A stretch of DNA of 64,000 bases from SIG603 sp964370635 (GTDB lineage Bacteria > Bacillota > Clostridia > Oscillospirales > Acutalibacteraceae): contig CAYJJU010000005.1 of assembly GCA_964370635.1 (NCBI GenBank), forward strand, positions 1-64,000. The letters are read 5' to 3'. Made by a program: the position numbers and the translations under genes. Positions 25,330-34,050 of the stretch are shown one piece after another. The notes under the pieces are model-generated. The model saw nothing but the letters and a program-made list of their open reading frames with translations. It did no database searches and was not told the origin of the DNA. Position 1 is the stretch's first letter. Each line of letters starts with the position of its first letter.

Positions 25330-25592
25330 TATAAAACCTCCGTTAATAACGTTTCATGCCTGTACTTTGACAAGGCGTTTCGTATTTGTCGATTGGTTTT
25401 AAGGCATTCAGGCGCTAAAACCGTTTTCGTAAGTGCTACATGTTTTAATTTCTTTTTCTTTGGGGCTTCCATTTTTCTTCTTTTGCCATCGCTTAAAAAC
25501 AAAAATTTGTCCTCAAAAGAAAGTACAACCTGAAAATCACCTTTATCATGACCCATAAGTGACATCACTATCTGCCCTATTTGTATATTCAC
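25329..25592 (-). CDS. KOW-domain RNA-binding protein, L14e-like
   Basis: An 87-residue basic protein regularly found between map and infA in Clostridia. The N-terminal half is a KOW motif (IGQIVMSLMGHDKGDFQVVL), followed by FLFLSDGKRRKMEAPKKKKLKH. The fold resembles archaeal L14e. It is thought to bind RNA or ribosomes, but its role is not known. Ten bases separate it from map. Confidence 0.88.
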   Translation of the reverse strand: MNIQIGQIVMSLMGHDKGDFQVVLSFEDKFLFLSDGKRRKMEAPKKKKLKHVALTKTVLAPECLKTNRQIRNALSKYRHETLLTEVL

Positions 25593-25602
25593 TTTGCACC
25601 TC

Positions 25603-26352
25603 TTAAAGTTCTGTTAAAATAACAGGACCGTTTGGGGTTATCGCAATAGTGTGTTCAAAGTGGGCGGAAAGCTTTTTATCCACAGTCTTTACAGTCCAGC
25701 CGTCGCCTAAAACCTTAACCTCGGCCGAACCCATATTTACCATGGGTTCAATAGCAATAGTCATTCCGCTTTGAAGTCTTACACCTCTTGACGGCGTACC
25801 ATAGTTTGGAACACTTGGATCTTCGTGTAACTTCGCACCTACTCCGTGGCCGATAAACTCTCGTACAACCGAGTAATTGCGAGCTTCAACATACCTTTGC
25901 ACCGCAGAGCCTACATCGCCTATGCGATTTCCGTCTTTAGCCATTTTGATGGCCTCAAACAGACTCTCTTTAGTAGCATCTAAAAGCTTTTGCGCCTCTT
26001 CGCTAATTTCTCCACAGGCGAATGTCCATGCATTGTCTGCGTGAAAACCTTTAAAGTACGCACCGACGTCTATACTAACTATATCGCCGTTTTTTAAAAC
26101 CTCAGATTTTGACGGTATGCCGTGGATTACCACATCATTTACCGAAATACAAGCACTTGCCGGAAAACCGCCATAGCCTAGAAAACTTGGAGTAGCTCCG
26201 CATTTTTCTATATAGTTTCTGACAATTTTATCAAGATACAGGGTCGATACGCCCGGCTCTACAGCTTCTCCTGCAAGCATTAAAGCTTTTTGCGAAATTT
26301 TTCCCGCTTCCCTCATTATCTGAATTTCACGGTCACTTTTGATACTTATCAT
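25603..26352 (-). CDS. map: Methionine aminopeptidase, type I
   Basis: Removes the N-terminal methionine from nascent proteins. It has 249 residues without the N-terminal zinc-finger extension. Metal ligands of the pita-bread fold are visible: Asp in VSIDVGAYFKGFHADNA (two Asp), His in GHGVGAKLHEDP, Glu in IAIEPMV and Glu near the end in HFEHTI. It is encoded directly after adk, as in the spc operon of most Firmicutes. Confidence 0.96.
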   Translation of the reverse strand: MISIKSDREIQIMREAGKISQKALMLAGEAVEPGVSTLYLDKIVRNYIEKCGATPSFLGYGGFPASACISVNDVVIHGIPSKSEVLKNGDIVSIDVGAYFKGFHADNAWTFACGEISEEAQKLLDATKESLFEAIKMAKDGNRIGDVGSAVQRYVEARNYSVVREFIGHGVGAKLHEDPSVPNYGTPSRGVRLQSGMTIAIEPMVNMGSAEVKVLGDGWTVKTVDKKLSAHFEHTIAITPNGPVILTEL

Positions 26353-26362
26353 AAATTTCTCC

Positions 26363-27004
26363 TTAGTTTAGCGGAGCGTTTAGCGCCTCTAAAGTAAGTT
26401 TTGTTGTCTCACTAAGCTCTTCTTGGCCTTCTACTAAAGCAAGTTTACCTTGTTTTTTGTAGTAGTCTTTTAAAGGCTCTGTTTGTTCATGATAAATCTC
26501 AAGTCTTTCTAAGACGGTATCTGGGTGGTCGTCCTTGCGCTGAGTAAGGGTGCCGCCACAGCTGTTGCATACTCCCTCACTTGCAGGTTTTTTATAAACC
26601 AAGTGATAAGAGCTTCCGCAGTCTTGGCAGACACGGCGTCCGGACATTCTGGACACTATCGCATCGTCGGCTACTTCAATGCTTATAACCCTATCGATAG
26701 CAACGCCCATAGTATCAAGAGCCTCGGCTTGTGGAATGGTTCTTGGGAAACCGTCTAAGATAAAACCGTTATTACAGTCATCTTGTGACAGACGCTCTTT
26801 GATGATGCCTATTACAACATCGTCTGGAACAAGTTTGCCCTCGTTTACAAAAGCTTTAGCCTTTGCGCCCATTTCAGTGCCGCTTTTCATCGCTTCACGG
26901 ATAATGTTACCCGTAGAAATTGTCGGAATGTTTAAATGCTCACAGATTATTTCTGCTTGTGTGCCTTTGCCTGCACCCGGTGCACCTAATAATATTAGTT
27001 TCAT
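26363..27004 (-). CDS. adk: Adenylate kinase, zinc-binding form
   Basis: Interconverts ATP + AMP and 2 ADP. It has 213 residues, with P-loop GAPGAGKGTQ at 7-16, the AMP-site TGNIIREA, and GFPRTIPQAEAL. The LID holds a four-cysteine zinc knuckle (CQDCG...CNSCG, residues ~128-152), usual in Gram-positive enzymes. It lies between secY and map. Confidence 0.97.
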   Translation of the reverse strand: MKLILLGAPGAGKGTQAEIICEHLNIPTISTGNIIREAMKSGTEMGAKAKAFVNEGKLVPDDVVIGIIKERLSQDDCNNGFILDGFPRTIPQAEALDTMGVAIDRVISIEVADDAIVSRMSGRRVCQDCGSSYHLVYKKPASEGVCNSCGGTLTQRKDDHPDTVLERLEIYHEQTEPLKDYYKKQGKLALVEGQEELSETTKLTLEALNAPLN

Positions 27005-27063
27005 ACCCTACATCCTTTCGGTAAGTGGCACGGCAGCTCTAAGAGCCACCGCCCAAACTTATA

Positions 27064-28374
27064 TTAATCTAAAAATCCTTTATAGTGGCGCATCATCATT
27101 TGTGACTCAATTTGTTTTACAGTCTCAAGTGCTACACCTACCATAATTATAATCGAAGTACCGCCCATTGACAAGGCCTGCATGCCTGTAACATTTCCGT
27201 ATATTATAGGTAATAATGCAACAAAAGCTAAGAAGAGTGCTCCAATTAGTGTTATTTTGTTTAAAATTTTTGCTATAAAATCGGAAGTTGGCTTGCCGGG
27301 GCGAATGCCGGGGATAGTTCCGTTTGATTGGCGTAAGTTATTAGCCATTTCAATTGGGTTATACTGCATTGTCATATAGAAATATGCAAACACAATAATG
27401 AATATAAAGTAAATTACCGAGTATAGCCAACCTGAGCTTGAAAGGGCTGCAAAGAAGCCTTCCCAGAAGCCTGTTGGAGTTACGAATAACTCTATGGTTG
27501 ACGGTATTGACAAAATAGCCGAGGCAAAGATAACGGGCATAACACCGCTCATTGTTACCTTAATAGGCATGTGTGAGCTTTGTCCGCCATACATTTTTCT
27601 GCCGACAACTTTTTTTGCATATTGTATAGGGATACGTCTTTCTGAATCGTTCATAAACACGATAACCCATATTACAAACAAGAATAAAATTACAAATAGA
27701 GGAACAAACGCAAAGAATTGTCCTGCATTTGTTGGGTCTGCAATCGCAAGGTTTAAGTACTCCATAAGTTGACCACCTGTTACAGGAAGTCTTGCAACTA
27801 TACCTGCAAAGAGGATTATAGATATACCGTTACCAACACCTTTTTGGTTGATTTGCTCGCCCATCCACATTATAAGAGCTGTACCTGCTGTAAACACAAA
27901 GATGATTACTATGGCACTAAACCACATTGAGGCACCTTCTCTAAATATTGTGATGTTTGAATTGTGTAGATAGAAGTAGAATGCTGTACCTTGGATAAGT
28001 CCTAAAAGCACTGTCACATATCTTGTTATCATCGCAATTTTCTTCTTACCTGTTTCGCCTTCTTTTGCCATTCTTTCAAGCGGCGGAATAGCGACGGTTA
28101 GAAGATTCATAATAATTGAAGCATTGATGTACGGTGTGATACCCATTGCAAAAAGTGTTGCATATGCAAACGCACCACCGGTTAGCATGTTAATGTATCC
28201 TAATGCGGTTCCGTTTGATGCAGCCGAGCTCATAAGTGATTGAAGCTCGTTAACATCTAAAAACGGTGCCGGTATTACAGAACCGAAACGGAATGCAACT
28301 ATTATGAAAAGTGTGAAAAGTATTTTTTTTCTTAAATCGGGAATTTTCCAGGCATTAATAAGTGTACTTAACAA
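27064..28374 (-). CDS. secY: Preprotein translocase subunit SecY
   Basis: Channel subunit of the Sec translocon, 436 residues with ten predicted transmembrane helices. Features are WKIPDLRKKILFTL at the N-terminus, the plug-region segment near residue 60, GQINQKGVGNG-type loop (EQINQKGVGNGISIILFAGI), PIQYAKK and the cytosolic loop GIRPGKPTSDFI. It is followed by adk and preceded by rplO with a one-base gap. Confidence 0.97.
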   Translation of the reverse strand: MLSTLINAWKIPDLRKKILFTLFIIVAFRFGSVIPAPFLDVNELQSLMSSAASNGTALGYINMLTGGAFAYATLFAMGITPYINASIIMNLLTVAIPPLERMAKEGETGKKKIAMITRYVTVLLGLIQGTAFYFYLHNSNITIFREGASMWFSAIVIIFVFTAGTALIMWMGEQINQKGVGNGISIILFAGIVARLPVTGGQLMEYLNLAIADPTNAGQFFAFVPLFVILFLFVIWVIVFMNDSERRIPIQYAKKVVGRKMYGGQSSHMPIKVTMSGVMPVIFASAILSIPSTIELFVTPTGFWEGFFAALSSSGWLYSVIYFIFIIVFAYFYMTMQYNPIEMANNLRQSNGTIPGIRPGKPTSDFIAKILNKITLIGALFLAFVALLPIIYGNVTGMQALSMGGTSIIIMVGVALETVKQIESQMMMRHYKGFLD

Positions 28375-28375
28375 C

Positions 28376-28816
28376 TTAAATCACCTCTGCCTTCCCACCT
28401 GCTGCTTCTATTTTTGCCTTTGCAGCCTCAGAATAGGCGTTCACTTGAACGGTAAGTTTTTTGGAGATTTCTCCACATGAAAGTATTTTAATCAAACCTG
28501 CGTTTGTATTGATAATACCTGCATCTTCTAAAGCTTTAATATCTACTACTGCACCGTCTTCAAATTTGTTTAGACAAGTTAAGTTGATAGATGTTACTTC
28601 TTTAGCAAAAGGATTGTTAAATCCTCTTTTAGGAATTCTTCTTTGTAGCGGCATTTGACCGCCTTCAAAACCTGCACGGAAGCCTTTACCGGACCTTGCT
28701 TTTTGACCTTTATGACCCTTGCCGGCTGTTTTTCCGTTTCCTGAACCATGTCCACGTCCAACGCGTTTAGCTACCTTTGTTGAACCGGGAACTGCTTTTA
28801 GTTCATGCAACTTCAT
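28376..28816 (-). CDS. rplO: 50S ribosomal protein L15
   Basis: Large-subunit assembly protein, 146 residues. The Gly/Lys/Arg-rich N-terminal arm KRVGRGHGSGNGKTAGKGHKG and GFEGGQMPLQRRIPKRGFNN are diagnostic; the globular C-terminal part ends in AAGGKAEVI. Read just before secY. Confidence 0.97.
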   Translation of the reverse strand: MKLHELKAVPGSTKVAKRVGRGHGSGNGKTAGKGHKGQKARSGKGFRAGFEGGQMPLQRRIPKRGFNNPFAKEVTSINLTCLNKFEDGAVVDIKALEDAGIINTNAGLIKILSCGEISKKLTVQVNAYSEAAKAKIEAAGGKAEVI

Positions 28817-28829
28817 TTATAGCACCTCC

Positions 28830-29006
28830 TTATTTACTTACCGCAATAAGGTGAACAATTTTTTTCACCTTGCCCTGTGTTTGAGCGTTATCCGGTTGAG
28901 TTGTTGTGTTGCCTATTTTCTTAAGGCCTAGGGAATGAGCGGTTGCAATTTGATCTTTTTTGCAGCCAATCAAGCTCTTTTTTAGAGTAATTACTACTGT
29001 TTCCAT
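28830..29006 (-). CDS. rpmD: 50S ribosomal protein L30
   Basis: A 58-residue gene read directly between rpsE and rplO. The ATG at 29006 has AAGGAGG about 10 bases upstream; the product begins METVVITLKKSLIGCKKDQ and contains LGLKKIGNTTTQPDN. This matches the short bacterial L30 with its conserved Leu-Gly-Leu turn. Confidence 0.95.
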   Translation of the reverse strand: METVVITLKKSLIGCKKDQIATAHSLGLKKIGNTTTQPDNAQTQGKVKKIVHLIAVSK

Positions 29007-29022
29007 CTTAAGTGCAACCTCC

Positions 29023-29523
29023 TTATAAAATTTCTTTTACAGATTTGCCACGGATAGCGGCAACTTCTTTTGCTGTACGTAGGTTTCTAAGTCCTTCGAT
29101 TGTTGCTCTAACAACATTGCAAGGATTGTTTGAACGTAAAGCTTTTGTACGAATGTCTTTAATACCAACACTCTCAACAACGGCACGAACAGGACCGCCG
29201 GCGATAACACCGGTACCGGGTGCAGCAGGTTTAAGTAGAACTTTACCTGCGCCAAATTCGCCCATAATTTCGTGAGGAATTGTGGTTCCTCTTAGAGATA
29301 TTTTAATTAAGTTTTTCTTTGCATCTTCTATGCCTTTTCTTATTGCGTCGGGTACCTCGCCAGCTTTTCCTATACCAAAACCTACTGTGCCGTTACCGTC
29401 ACCTACAACAACAAGTGCTGCAAATTTGAATATACGTCCACCTTTAACAGTTTTTGATACACGGTTGATAGCGATTACACGCTCTTTTAAGTCAAGTACT
29501 GATGCGTCAATTTTACTAGCCAT
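29023..29523 (-). CDS. rpsE: 30S ribosomal protein S5
   Basis: Decoding-fidelity protein, 166 residues. It has the N-terminal double-stranded-RNA-like domain (LKERVIAINRVSKTVKGGRIFKF) and the C-terminal domain with GTGVIAGGPVRAVVE and NPCNVVRATIEGL. It follows rplR by 15 bases. Confidence 0.97.
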   Translation of the reverse strand: MASKIDASVLDLKERVIAINRVSKTVKGGRIFKFAALVVVGDGNGTVGFGIGKAGEVPDAIRKGIEDAKKNLIKISLRGTTIPHEIMGEFGAGKVLLKPAAPGTGVIAGGPVRAVVESVGIKDIRTKALRSNNPCNVVRATIEGLRNLRTAKEVAAIRGKSVKEIL

Positions 29524-29538
29524 TTTTATTCCTCCTTC

Positions 29539-29898
29539 TTAGAAGTTCAGGCCGCCCTCACGGGCGCCGTCGGCCAGCTCTTTGACGCGGCCGTGGAAGA
29601 TGTAACCACCGCGGTCAAAGACCACATTGGTGATGCCTTTATCGGCTGCTTTTTTAGCAAGCATTAAGCCTACTTGTTTTGCAGCTTCTTTGTTTGAACC
29701 AAGTCCGGTAAACTCTTTGTCTAATGTAGATGCCGCACAAATTGTAACGCCTTTTGTGTCGTCAATGATTTGGGCATATATATTAGCAGAAGAGCGATAT
29801 ACATTAAGACGAGGTCTCTCTGCTGTGCCTGAAATTTTGCCACGCACTCTTTTATGGCGGCGAAGTCTGGCTTGGTTTTTATCAATCTTTTTAACCAT
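29539..29898 (-). CDS. rplR: 50S ribosomal protein L18
   Basis: 5S rRNA-binding protein, 119 residues. Basic N-terminus KNQARLRRHKRVRGKISGTAERP, then RLNVYRSSANIYAQIIDD and the C-terminal FDRGGYIFHGRVKELADGAREGGL. It lies between rplF and rpsE. The first ~60 bases from its 3' end are locally GC-rich compared with neighbours. Confidence 0.97.
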   Translation of the reverse strand: MVKKIDKNQARLRRHKRVRGKISGTAERPRLNVYRSSANIYAQIIDDTKGVTICAASTLDKEFTGLGSNKEAAKQVGLMLAKKAADKGITNVVFDRGGYIFHGRVKELADGAREGGLNF

Positions 29899-29916
29899 TT
29901 TTTACACTCTCCTATC

Positions 29917-30462
29917 TTATTTTGAGCCTTTACCGGCTTTACCTTCTTTACGACGAATAACTTCGTCTGAGTATTTAATACCTTTACCCTTATATGGCTC
30001 GGGTGGTCTTTTCTCACGTACTACAGCGGCAAACTGACCAACTTTTTGCTTATCAGGTCCGTGAACTATAATTTTGTTTGGAGATGGAACTTCGATTTTA
30101 ACATCGTCTGTTTCACTCATTATAACTTGGTGAGAGTAACCTAGATTCATAACTAAGTCTTTACCTTGTTTTTGAACACGGTAGCCGACGCCGTTAACTT
30201 CTAGCTCTTTTTTAAATTCCTCAGTAACACCTATGACCATATTTGCAATAAGTGTTCTTGTAAGTCCGTGTAGTGAACGGTTTACTTTCTCGTCGTTGGG
30301 TCTTTTAACATTAATCTCTGTGCCCTCAATCTCAATGCTTAGGTTGGGACTGACTTTTTGAGTAAGAGTTCCTTTTGGACCTTTTACCGTAACAACACAG
30401 TTATCAATTTTAACGTCAACGCCTGCGGGAATATTTATGGGTTTTCTTCCAATTCTGGACAT
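29917..30462 (-). CDS. rplF: 50S ribosomal protein L6
   Basis: Protein of the factor-binding region of the large subunit, 181 residues in two similar domains. It opens with SRIGRKPINIPAGV and has SLHGLTRTLIANM near 80 and the C-terminal PPEPYKGKGIKY. Eighteen bases after rpsH. Confidence 0.97.
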   Translation of the reverse strand: MSRIGRKPINIPAGVDVKIDNCVVTVKGPKGTLTQKVSPNLSIEIEGTEINVKRPNDEKVNRSLHGLTRTLIANMVIGVTEEFKKELEVNGVGYRVQKQGKDLVMNLGYSHQVIMSETDDVKIEVPSPNKIIVHGPDKQKVGQFAAVVREKRPPEPYKGKGIKYSDEVIRRKEGKAGKGSK

Positions 30463-30480
30463 GTTATTGCACCCCCTTCT

Positions 30481-30876
30481 TTACCATACGAAGGCGAGAA
30501 CTTCGCCGCCGATATTGTCTTTTCTTGCTTGACGGTCTGTAAGAACACCTTTTGATGTAGAAACTATGGCAACGCCTAGTCCCTTCATAACTTTTGGTAG
30601 CTCTGTCGCATTTGAGTAAATACGAAGACCTGGTTTTGAGACTCTTTTAAGTCCTTTGATAGCAGCAACGCCTGCTGTGTATTTTAAGTTAATTTTGATT
30701 ATGCCTTGTTTTCCGTCTTCTTCAACTTGGAAACTTCTAACGTAACCTTCGTCAACAAGAATCTGGCAAATAGCCTTCTTCATGTTTGAAGCGGGAACCT
30801 TTACCGTATCATGCTTTGCTGAGTGCGCATTTCTTATACGGGTTAGCAAATCTGCAATTGGATCTGTAATTTGCAT
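30481..30876 (-). CDS. rpsH: 30S ribosomal protein S8
   Basis: Central-domain 16S rRNA binder, 131 residues. QITDPIADLLTRIRNA at the start, and the C-terminal motif VSTSKGVLTDRQARKDNIGGEVLAFVW are typical. In other bacteria S8 is the repressor of the spc operon through a site near rplE; I did not find that site with confidence here. Confidence 0.97.
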   Translation of the reverse strand: MQITDPIADLLTRIRNAHSAKHDTVKVPASNMKKAICQILVDEGYVRSFQVEEDGKQGIIKINLKYTAGVAAIKGLKRVSKPGLRIYSNATELPKVMKGLGVAIVSTSKGVLTDRQARKDNIGGEVLAFVW

Positions 30877-30897
30877 GATTTTTTCCTCCTTGCTATA

Positions 30898-31083
30898 TTA
30901 CCAGCTTGATTTTTTTACGCCTGGGATTTGGCCTTTGTAAGCAAGCTCCCTAAAGCAAATACGGCAAATACCGAATTTGCGAAGGTAGGCGTGCGGCCTG
31001 CCACAGATTTTGCAACGATTATATTCTCTACTAGAGAATTTTTGCTCTCTCTGCTGTTTTAATTTCATCGCTTTTTTAGCCAC
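30898..31083 (-). CDS. rpsN: 30S ribosomal protein S14, type Z (zinc-binding)
   Basis: A 61-residue S14 with the zinc ligands in CKICGRPH and CRICFRELA (C24, C27, C40, C43). The short zinc form is the standard one in Gram-positive bacteria. Its N-terminal MAKKAMKLKQQREQKF is normal. Between rplE and rpsH. Confidence 0.96.
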   Translation of the reverse strand: MAKKAMKLKQQREQKFSSREYNRCKICGRPHAYLRKFGICRICFRELAYKGQIPGVKKSSW

Positions 31084-31095
31084 AGTTATACCTCC

Positions 31096-31635
31096 TTATT
31101 TAGCAAACGGAGCGCCCATTAATGAGAGAAACTCTCTGGCCTCTTCGTCTGTTTTCGCTGTTGTTACAAAGCAAATATCCATTCCACGAACTTTGTCTAT
31201 TTTATCATAGTCAATTTCAGGGAATATAAGCTGCTCACGTATACCCATGTTATAGTTACCACGACCGTCAAACGAGTTTGCATTAATTCCTCTAAAGTCA
31301 CGAACACGGGGTAGGGCGATGTTGAATAATCTATCCAAGAACTCCCACATTTTTTCGCCTCTAAGTGTTGTTTTAACACCGATTGGCATGCCTTCACGAA
31401 GTTTGAAGTTCGCTACAGATTTTTTAGCCTTACAAATAATAGGTTTTTGACCTGTAATTTTTGCTAAATCTCCAATGATGTTTTCTATCATCTTCGTATT
31501 GTCTTTTGCTTCACCAGCACCAACATTTATAACAATTTTCTCAAGCGTTGGAATTTCCATAACACTTTTATATGAGAATTTGTTCATAAGTGCAGGAGCA
31601 ACTTCGGCTTTATAAATATCCTTAAGTCTTGCCAT
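31096..31635 (-). CDS. rplE: 50S ribosomal protein L5
   Basis: 5S rRNA-binding protein of the central protuberance, 179 residues. LEKIVINVGAGEA near 30, GQKPIICKAKKSVANFKLREG, and the C-terminal FPEIDYDKIDKVRGMDI and SLMGAPF are diagnostic. Eighteen bases after rplX. Confidence 0.97.
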   Translation of the reverse strand: MARLKDIYKAEVAPALMNKFSYKSVMEIPTLEKIVINVGAGEAKDNTKMIENIIGDLAKITGQKPIICKAKKSVANFKLREGMPIGVKTTLRGEKMWEFLDRLFNIALPRVRDFRGINANSFDGRGNYNMGIREQLIFPEIDYDKIDKVRGMDICFVTTAKTDEEAREFLSLMGAPFAK

Positions 31636-31653
31636 TTCTTATGTCCTCCTATA

Positions 31654-31971
31654 TTAAAGTGTTTTTGCGCATTTTTTGCACACACGCTCTTTTTTGCCGT
31701 TTGCATCTATTTTATGGCCTATTCTTGTAGGCTTTTTGCAAGATGGGCAAACAATTTGTACTTTGCAAGAGTATATTGCAGATTCAGCTTTAATTATGCC
31801 GCCTGCTTCGCCCATTTTTCTGGGTTTAACGTGCTTGCTTACTATGTTTGCTTTTTCAACTATAACTTTGCCCTCTTTTGGGGACACAGCCATAACCTTG
31901 CCTTGTTTTCCACGGTCGTTACCTGCTAGGATAACAACGGTATCACCTGTTTTTACATGAACACTTTTCAT
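31654..31971 (-). CDS. rplX: 50S ribosomal protein L24
   Basis: Assembly-initiating large-subunit protein, 105 residues. The KOW motif is KTGDTVVILAGNDRGKQGKV (residues 6-25). The C-terminal part has CPSCKKPTRIGHK and CKKCAKTL, a four-cysteine pattern often kept in clostridial L24. It follows rplN. Confidence 0.97.
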   Translation of the reverse strand: MKSVHVKTGDTVVILAGNDRGKQGKVMAVSPKEGKVIVEKANIVSKHVKPRKMGEAGGIIKAESAIYSCKVQIVCPSCKKPTRIGHKIDANGKKERVCKKCAKTL

Positions 31972-31985
31972 AATGACACCTCCGC

Positions 31986-32354
31986 TTAAAGTACTTCGGG
32001 AGCAAGAGACAGAATTTTTAGATATTCTTTGTCACGAAGCTCACGAGCTACTGGCCCAAAAATACGAGTACCTCTGGGGTTTTTATCTTCTCTAATCAGA
32101 ACGGCTGCATTCTCATCAAATCTGATGTATGAACCGTCGTCACGTCTTACGCCAAATGCCGATCTTACGATTACGGCTTTAACTACGTCACCTTTTTTTA
32201 CAACGCCACCGGGTGCAGCTTTTTTAACTGAAGCCACGATTACGTCGCCTATATTTGCATACCTTCTGCCTGTACCACCAAGAACACGGATGCACATAAG
32301 CTCCTTTGCTCCTGTGTTGTCGGCAACTTTAAGGTAAGTTTGCTGTTGAATCAC
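31986..32354 (-). CDS. rplN: 50S ribosomal protein L14
   Basis: Intersubunit-bridge protein, 122 residues: IQQQTYLKVADNTGAKELMCIRVLGG at the start and ENAAVLIREDKNPRGTRIFGPVARELR later. It is unusual here in being separated from rpsQ by 126 bases that can fold strongly, while most neighbours are 15-20 bases apart. Confidence 0.97.
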   Translation of the reverse strand: MIQQQTYLKVADNTGAKELMCIRVLGGTGRRYANIGDVIVASVKKAAPGGVVKKGDVVKAVIVRSAFGVRRDDGSYIRFDENAAVLIREDKNPRGTRIFGPVARELRDKEYLKILSLAPEVL

Positions 32355-32400
32355 AGTGAGTTCCTCCTTTGTGTCTGAACATTTGTTTCGATTTTCATCG

Positions 32401-32463
32401 GGTGTAACCCTATAGTGGGCTAAACCGCTAAGCGGAAATTTCCGACTCCCGCCCTTTTACACC
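32401..32463 (-). promoter_or_regulatory. Folded spacer between rpsQ and rplN
   Basis: In a 126-base gap inside the ribosomal operon, GGTGTAA (32401-32407) pairs with TTACACC (32457-32463). Inside it GGGC (32417-32420) pairs with GCCC (32451-32454). The core holds two competing small hairpins, CCGC/GCGG and CGGAAATTTCCG. Read on the minus strand it lies 45-110 bases upstream of rplN. It may be an mRNA processing or autoregulatory element; no known family is recognised. Confidence 0.45.
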
Positions 32464-32480
32464 TAAATTGTTTGCAAAAA

Positions 32481-32741
32481 TTATTTTGCTTTTTCCACAA
32501 TTTCAACCACACGCCATCTCTTATCTTTTGATAAGGGACGAGTTTCCATTATACGAACTCTGTCACCTACACCACACTCGTTTTTCTCGTCGTGTGCTTT
32601 TCTTTTAACAGTACGTTTAATGATTTTGTTGTAAAGCGGATGTCTTACGCTGTCTTCAATAGCTATAACTACTGTTTTATCCATTTTGTCACTAACTACA
32701 CGTCCGACAGTTGTTTTTCTCATAGTATTTCTTTCGCTCAC
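32481..32741 (-). CDS. rpsQ: 30S ribosomal protein S17
   Basis: OB-fold 16S rRNA binder, 86 residues. Starts MSERNTMRKTTVGRVVSDKM, the usual Firmicute N-terminus, with DSVRHPLYNKIIKRT and VRIMETRPLSKDKRWRVVEI after it. Sixteen bases after rpmC. Confidence 0.97.
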   Translation of the reverse strand: MSERNTMRKTTVGRVVSDKMDKTVVIAIEDSVRHPLYNKIIKRTVKRKAHDEKNECGVGDRVRIMETRPLSKDKRWRVVEIVEKAK

Positions 32742-32757
32742 AGTAAGTCCTCCTCCC

Positions 32758-32955
32758 TTATGCGTTTGTTAACTCGTTTGCACGAATAACAGTTTTAACA
32801 CGGGCAATATCTCTTTTAACCGCCTTGATACGCATTGGGTTATCCAGCTGGTTAATTGCTAGCTGAAAACGAAGGTTAAAGAGCTCTGCTTGAAGCTCAG
32901 TTAGCTTTGCAGTTAGTTCTTGTGCCGATAATTTTGTCATTTCTGAAGCTTTCAT
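32758..32955 (-). CDS. rpmC: 50S ribosomal protein L29
   Basis: A 65-residue helical protein at the exit tunnel. MKASEMTKLSAQELTAKL, then ELFNLRFQLAINQLDNPMRI and a C-terminal basic helix. Four bases after rplP. Confidence 0.96.
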   Translation of the reverse strand: MKASEMTKLSAQELTAKLTELQAELFNLRFQLAINQLDNPMRIKAVKRDIARVKTVIRANELTNA

Positions 32956-32959
32956 ACTC

Positions 32960-33376
32960 TTATACCTCCTGTTCTTTAATTAAAAACTTGCATTTGATTG
33001 GCAGTTTGTTTGCTGCAAGACGCATAGCTTCTCTTGCTGTAGCCTCAGGAACACCTGCAAGCTCAAACATAACTCTGCCTGGTTTTACAACCGCTACCCA
33101 ATACTCAGGTGAACCTTTACCAGAACCCATTCGAGTTTCTGCAGGTTTTTCTGTGATTGGCTTATCGGGGAATATTTTTATCCAAACTTTACCGAAACGT
33201 TTGCAGTAACGAGTCATCGCGATACGAGCAGCTTCGATTTGGTTTGATGTTATCCATGCCGGCTCTAAGGCTTGAAGGCCAAATTCACCGTAAGTGATTT
33301 TGTTTCCACGTAAAGCTTTACCGGTAAGTCTACCTCTGTGAACTCTACGATATTTAACACGTTTTGGAAGTAACAT
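32960..33376 (-). CDS. rplP: 50S ribosomal protein L16
   Basis: Binds near the A-site tRNA, 138 residues. LPKRVKYRRVHRGRLTGKA at the start, FGLQALEPAWITSNQIEAAR, and GKGSPEYWVAVVKPGR are diagnostic. Overlaps the stop of rpsC by one base. Confidence 0.97.
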   Translation of the reverse strand: MLLPKRVKYRRVHRGRLTGKALRGNKITYGEFGLQALEPAWITSNQIEAARIAMTRYCKRFGKVWIKIFPDKPITEKPAETRMGSGKGSPEYWVAVVKPGRVMFELAGVPEATAREAMRLAANKLPIKCKFLIKEQEV

Positions 33377-34032
33377 TATTTGCGGCCTCCTTCCCTAGCT
33401 CTGTCATTTAATACCTCGCCTTTGTAAAGCCATACTTTTACGCCAAGTTTGCCGTAAGCTGTATCTGCCTCTGCAAAGCCGTAGTCTATGTCAGCTCTGA
33501 TTGTTTGTAGCGGTATAGTGCCGTCGTGATATCTTTCACTTCTTGCAATTTCCGCGCCACCCAAACGACCTGATACTTGAGTTTTTATACCTTTTGCGCC
33601 TAGACGCATGCTTCTGCCTATGCATTGTTTCATAGCTCTTCTAAAAGAAATTCTTTTTTCAAGCTGTTGAGCAATGTTTTCTGCAATAAGTTGAGCGTTT
33701 AAATCGGGTTGTTTTACCTCTACGATATTCACAACAACTGATTTTCCAAGCATTTTTTCGCATTGTAGACGAAGTTTTTCTATCTCAGAACCGCCTTTTC
33801 CGATAACTTTACCGGGTTTAGCACAGTGAATGTGAATTCTAACTTTAGAGGAGTCACGCTCTATTTCGATTTTAGGAACGCCTGCTGATTCAAGTTGTTT
33901 TTTAAGAACTTTACGTAGATTATAATCTTCTACCAAAGTATCGCCAAAAGTACTTTTGTTTGCGAACCAGCGAGAATCCCAGTTTTTAATAACACCTACA
34001 CGAAGACCGTGTGGATTAACTTTTTGTCCCAT
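33376..34032 (-). CDS. rpsC: 30S ribosomal protein S3
   Basis: Head protein at the mRNA entry site, 218 residues. GQKVNPHGLRVGVIKNWDSRW opens it; the KH domain has GKVIGKGGSEIEKLR near residue 75; the C-terminal half has RAMKQCIGRSMRLGAKGIK and ADIDYGFAEADTAYGKLGVKVW. Eighteen bases after rplV. Confidence 0.97.
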   Translation of the reverse strand: MGQKVNPHGLRVGVIKNWDSRWFANKSTFGDTLVEDYNLRKVLKKQLESAGVPKIEIERDSSKVRIHIHCAKPGKVIGKGGSEIEKLRLQCEKMLGKSVVVNIVEVKQPDLNAQLIAENIAQQLEKRISFRRAMKQCIGRSMRLGAKGIKTQVSGRLGGAEIARSERYHDGTIPLQTIRADIDYGFAEADTAYGKLGVKVWLYKGEVLNDRAREGGRK

Positions 34033-34050
34033 AGTTTACCTCCTTACCGC

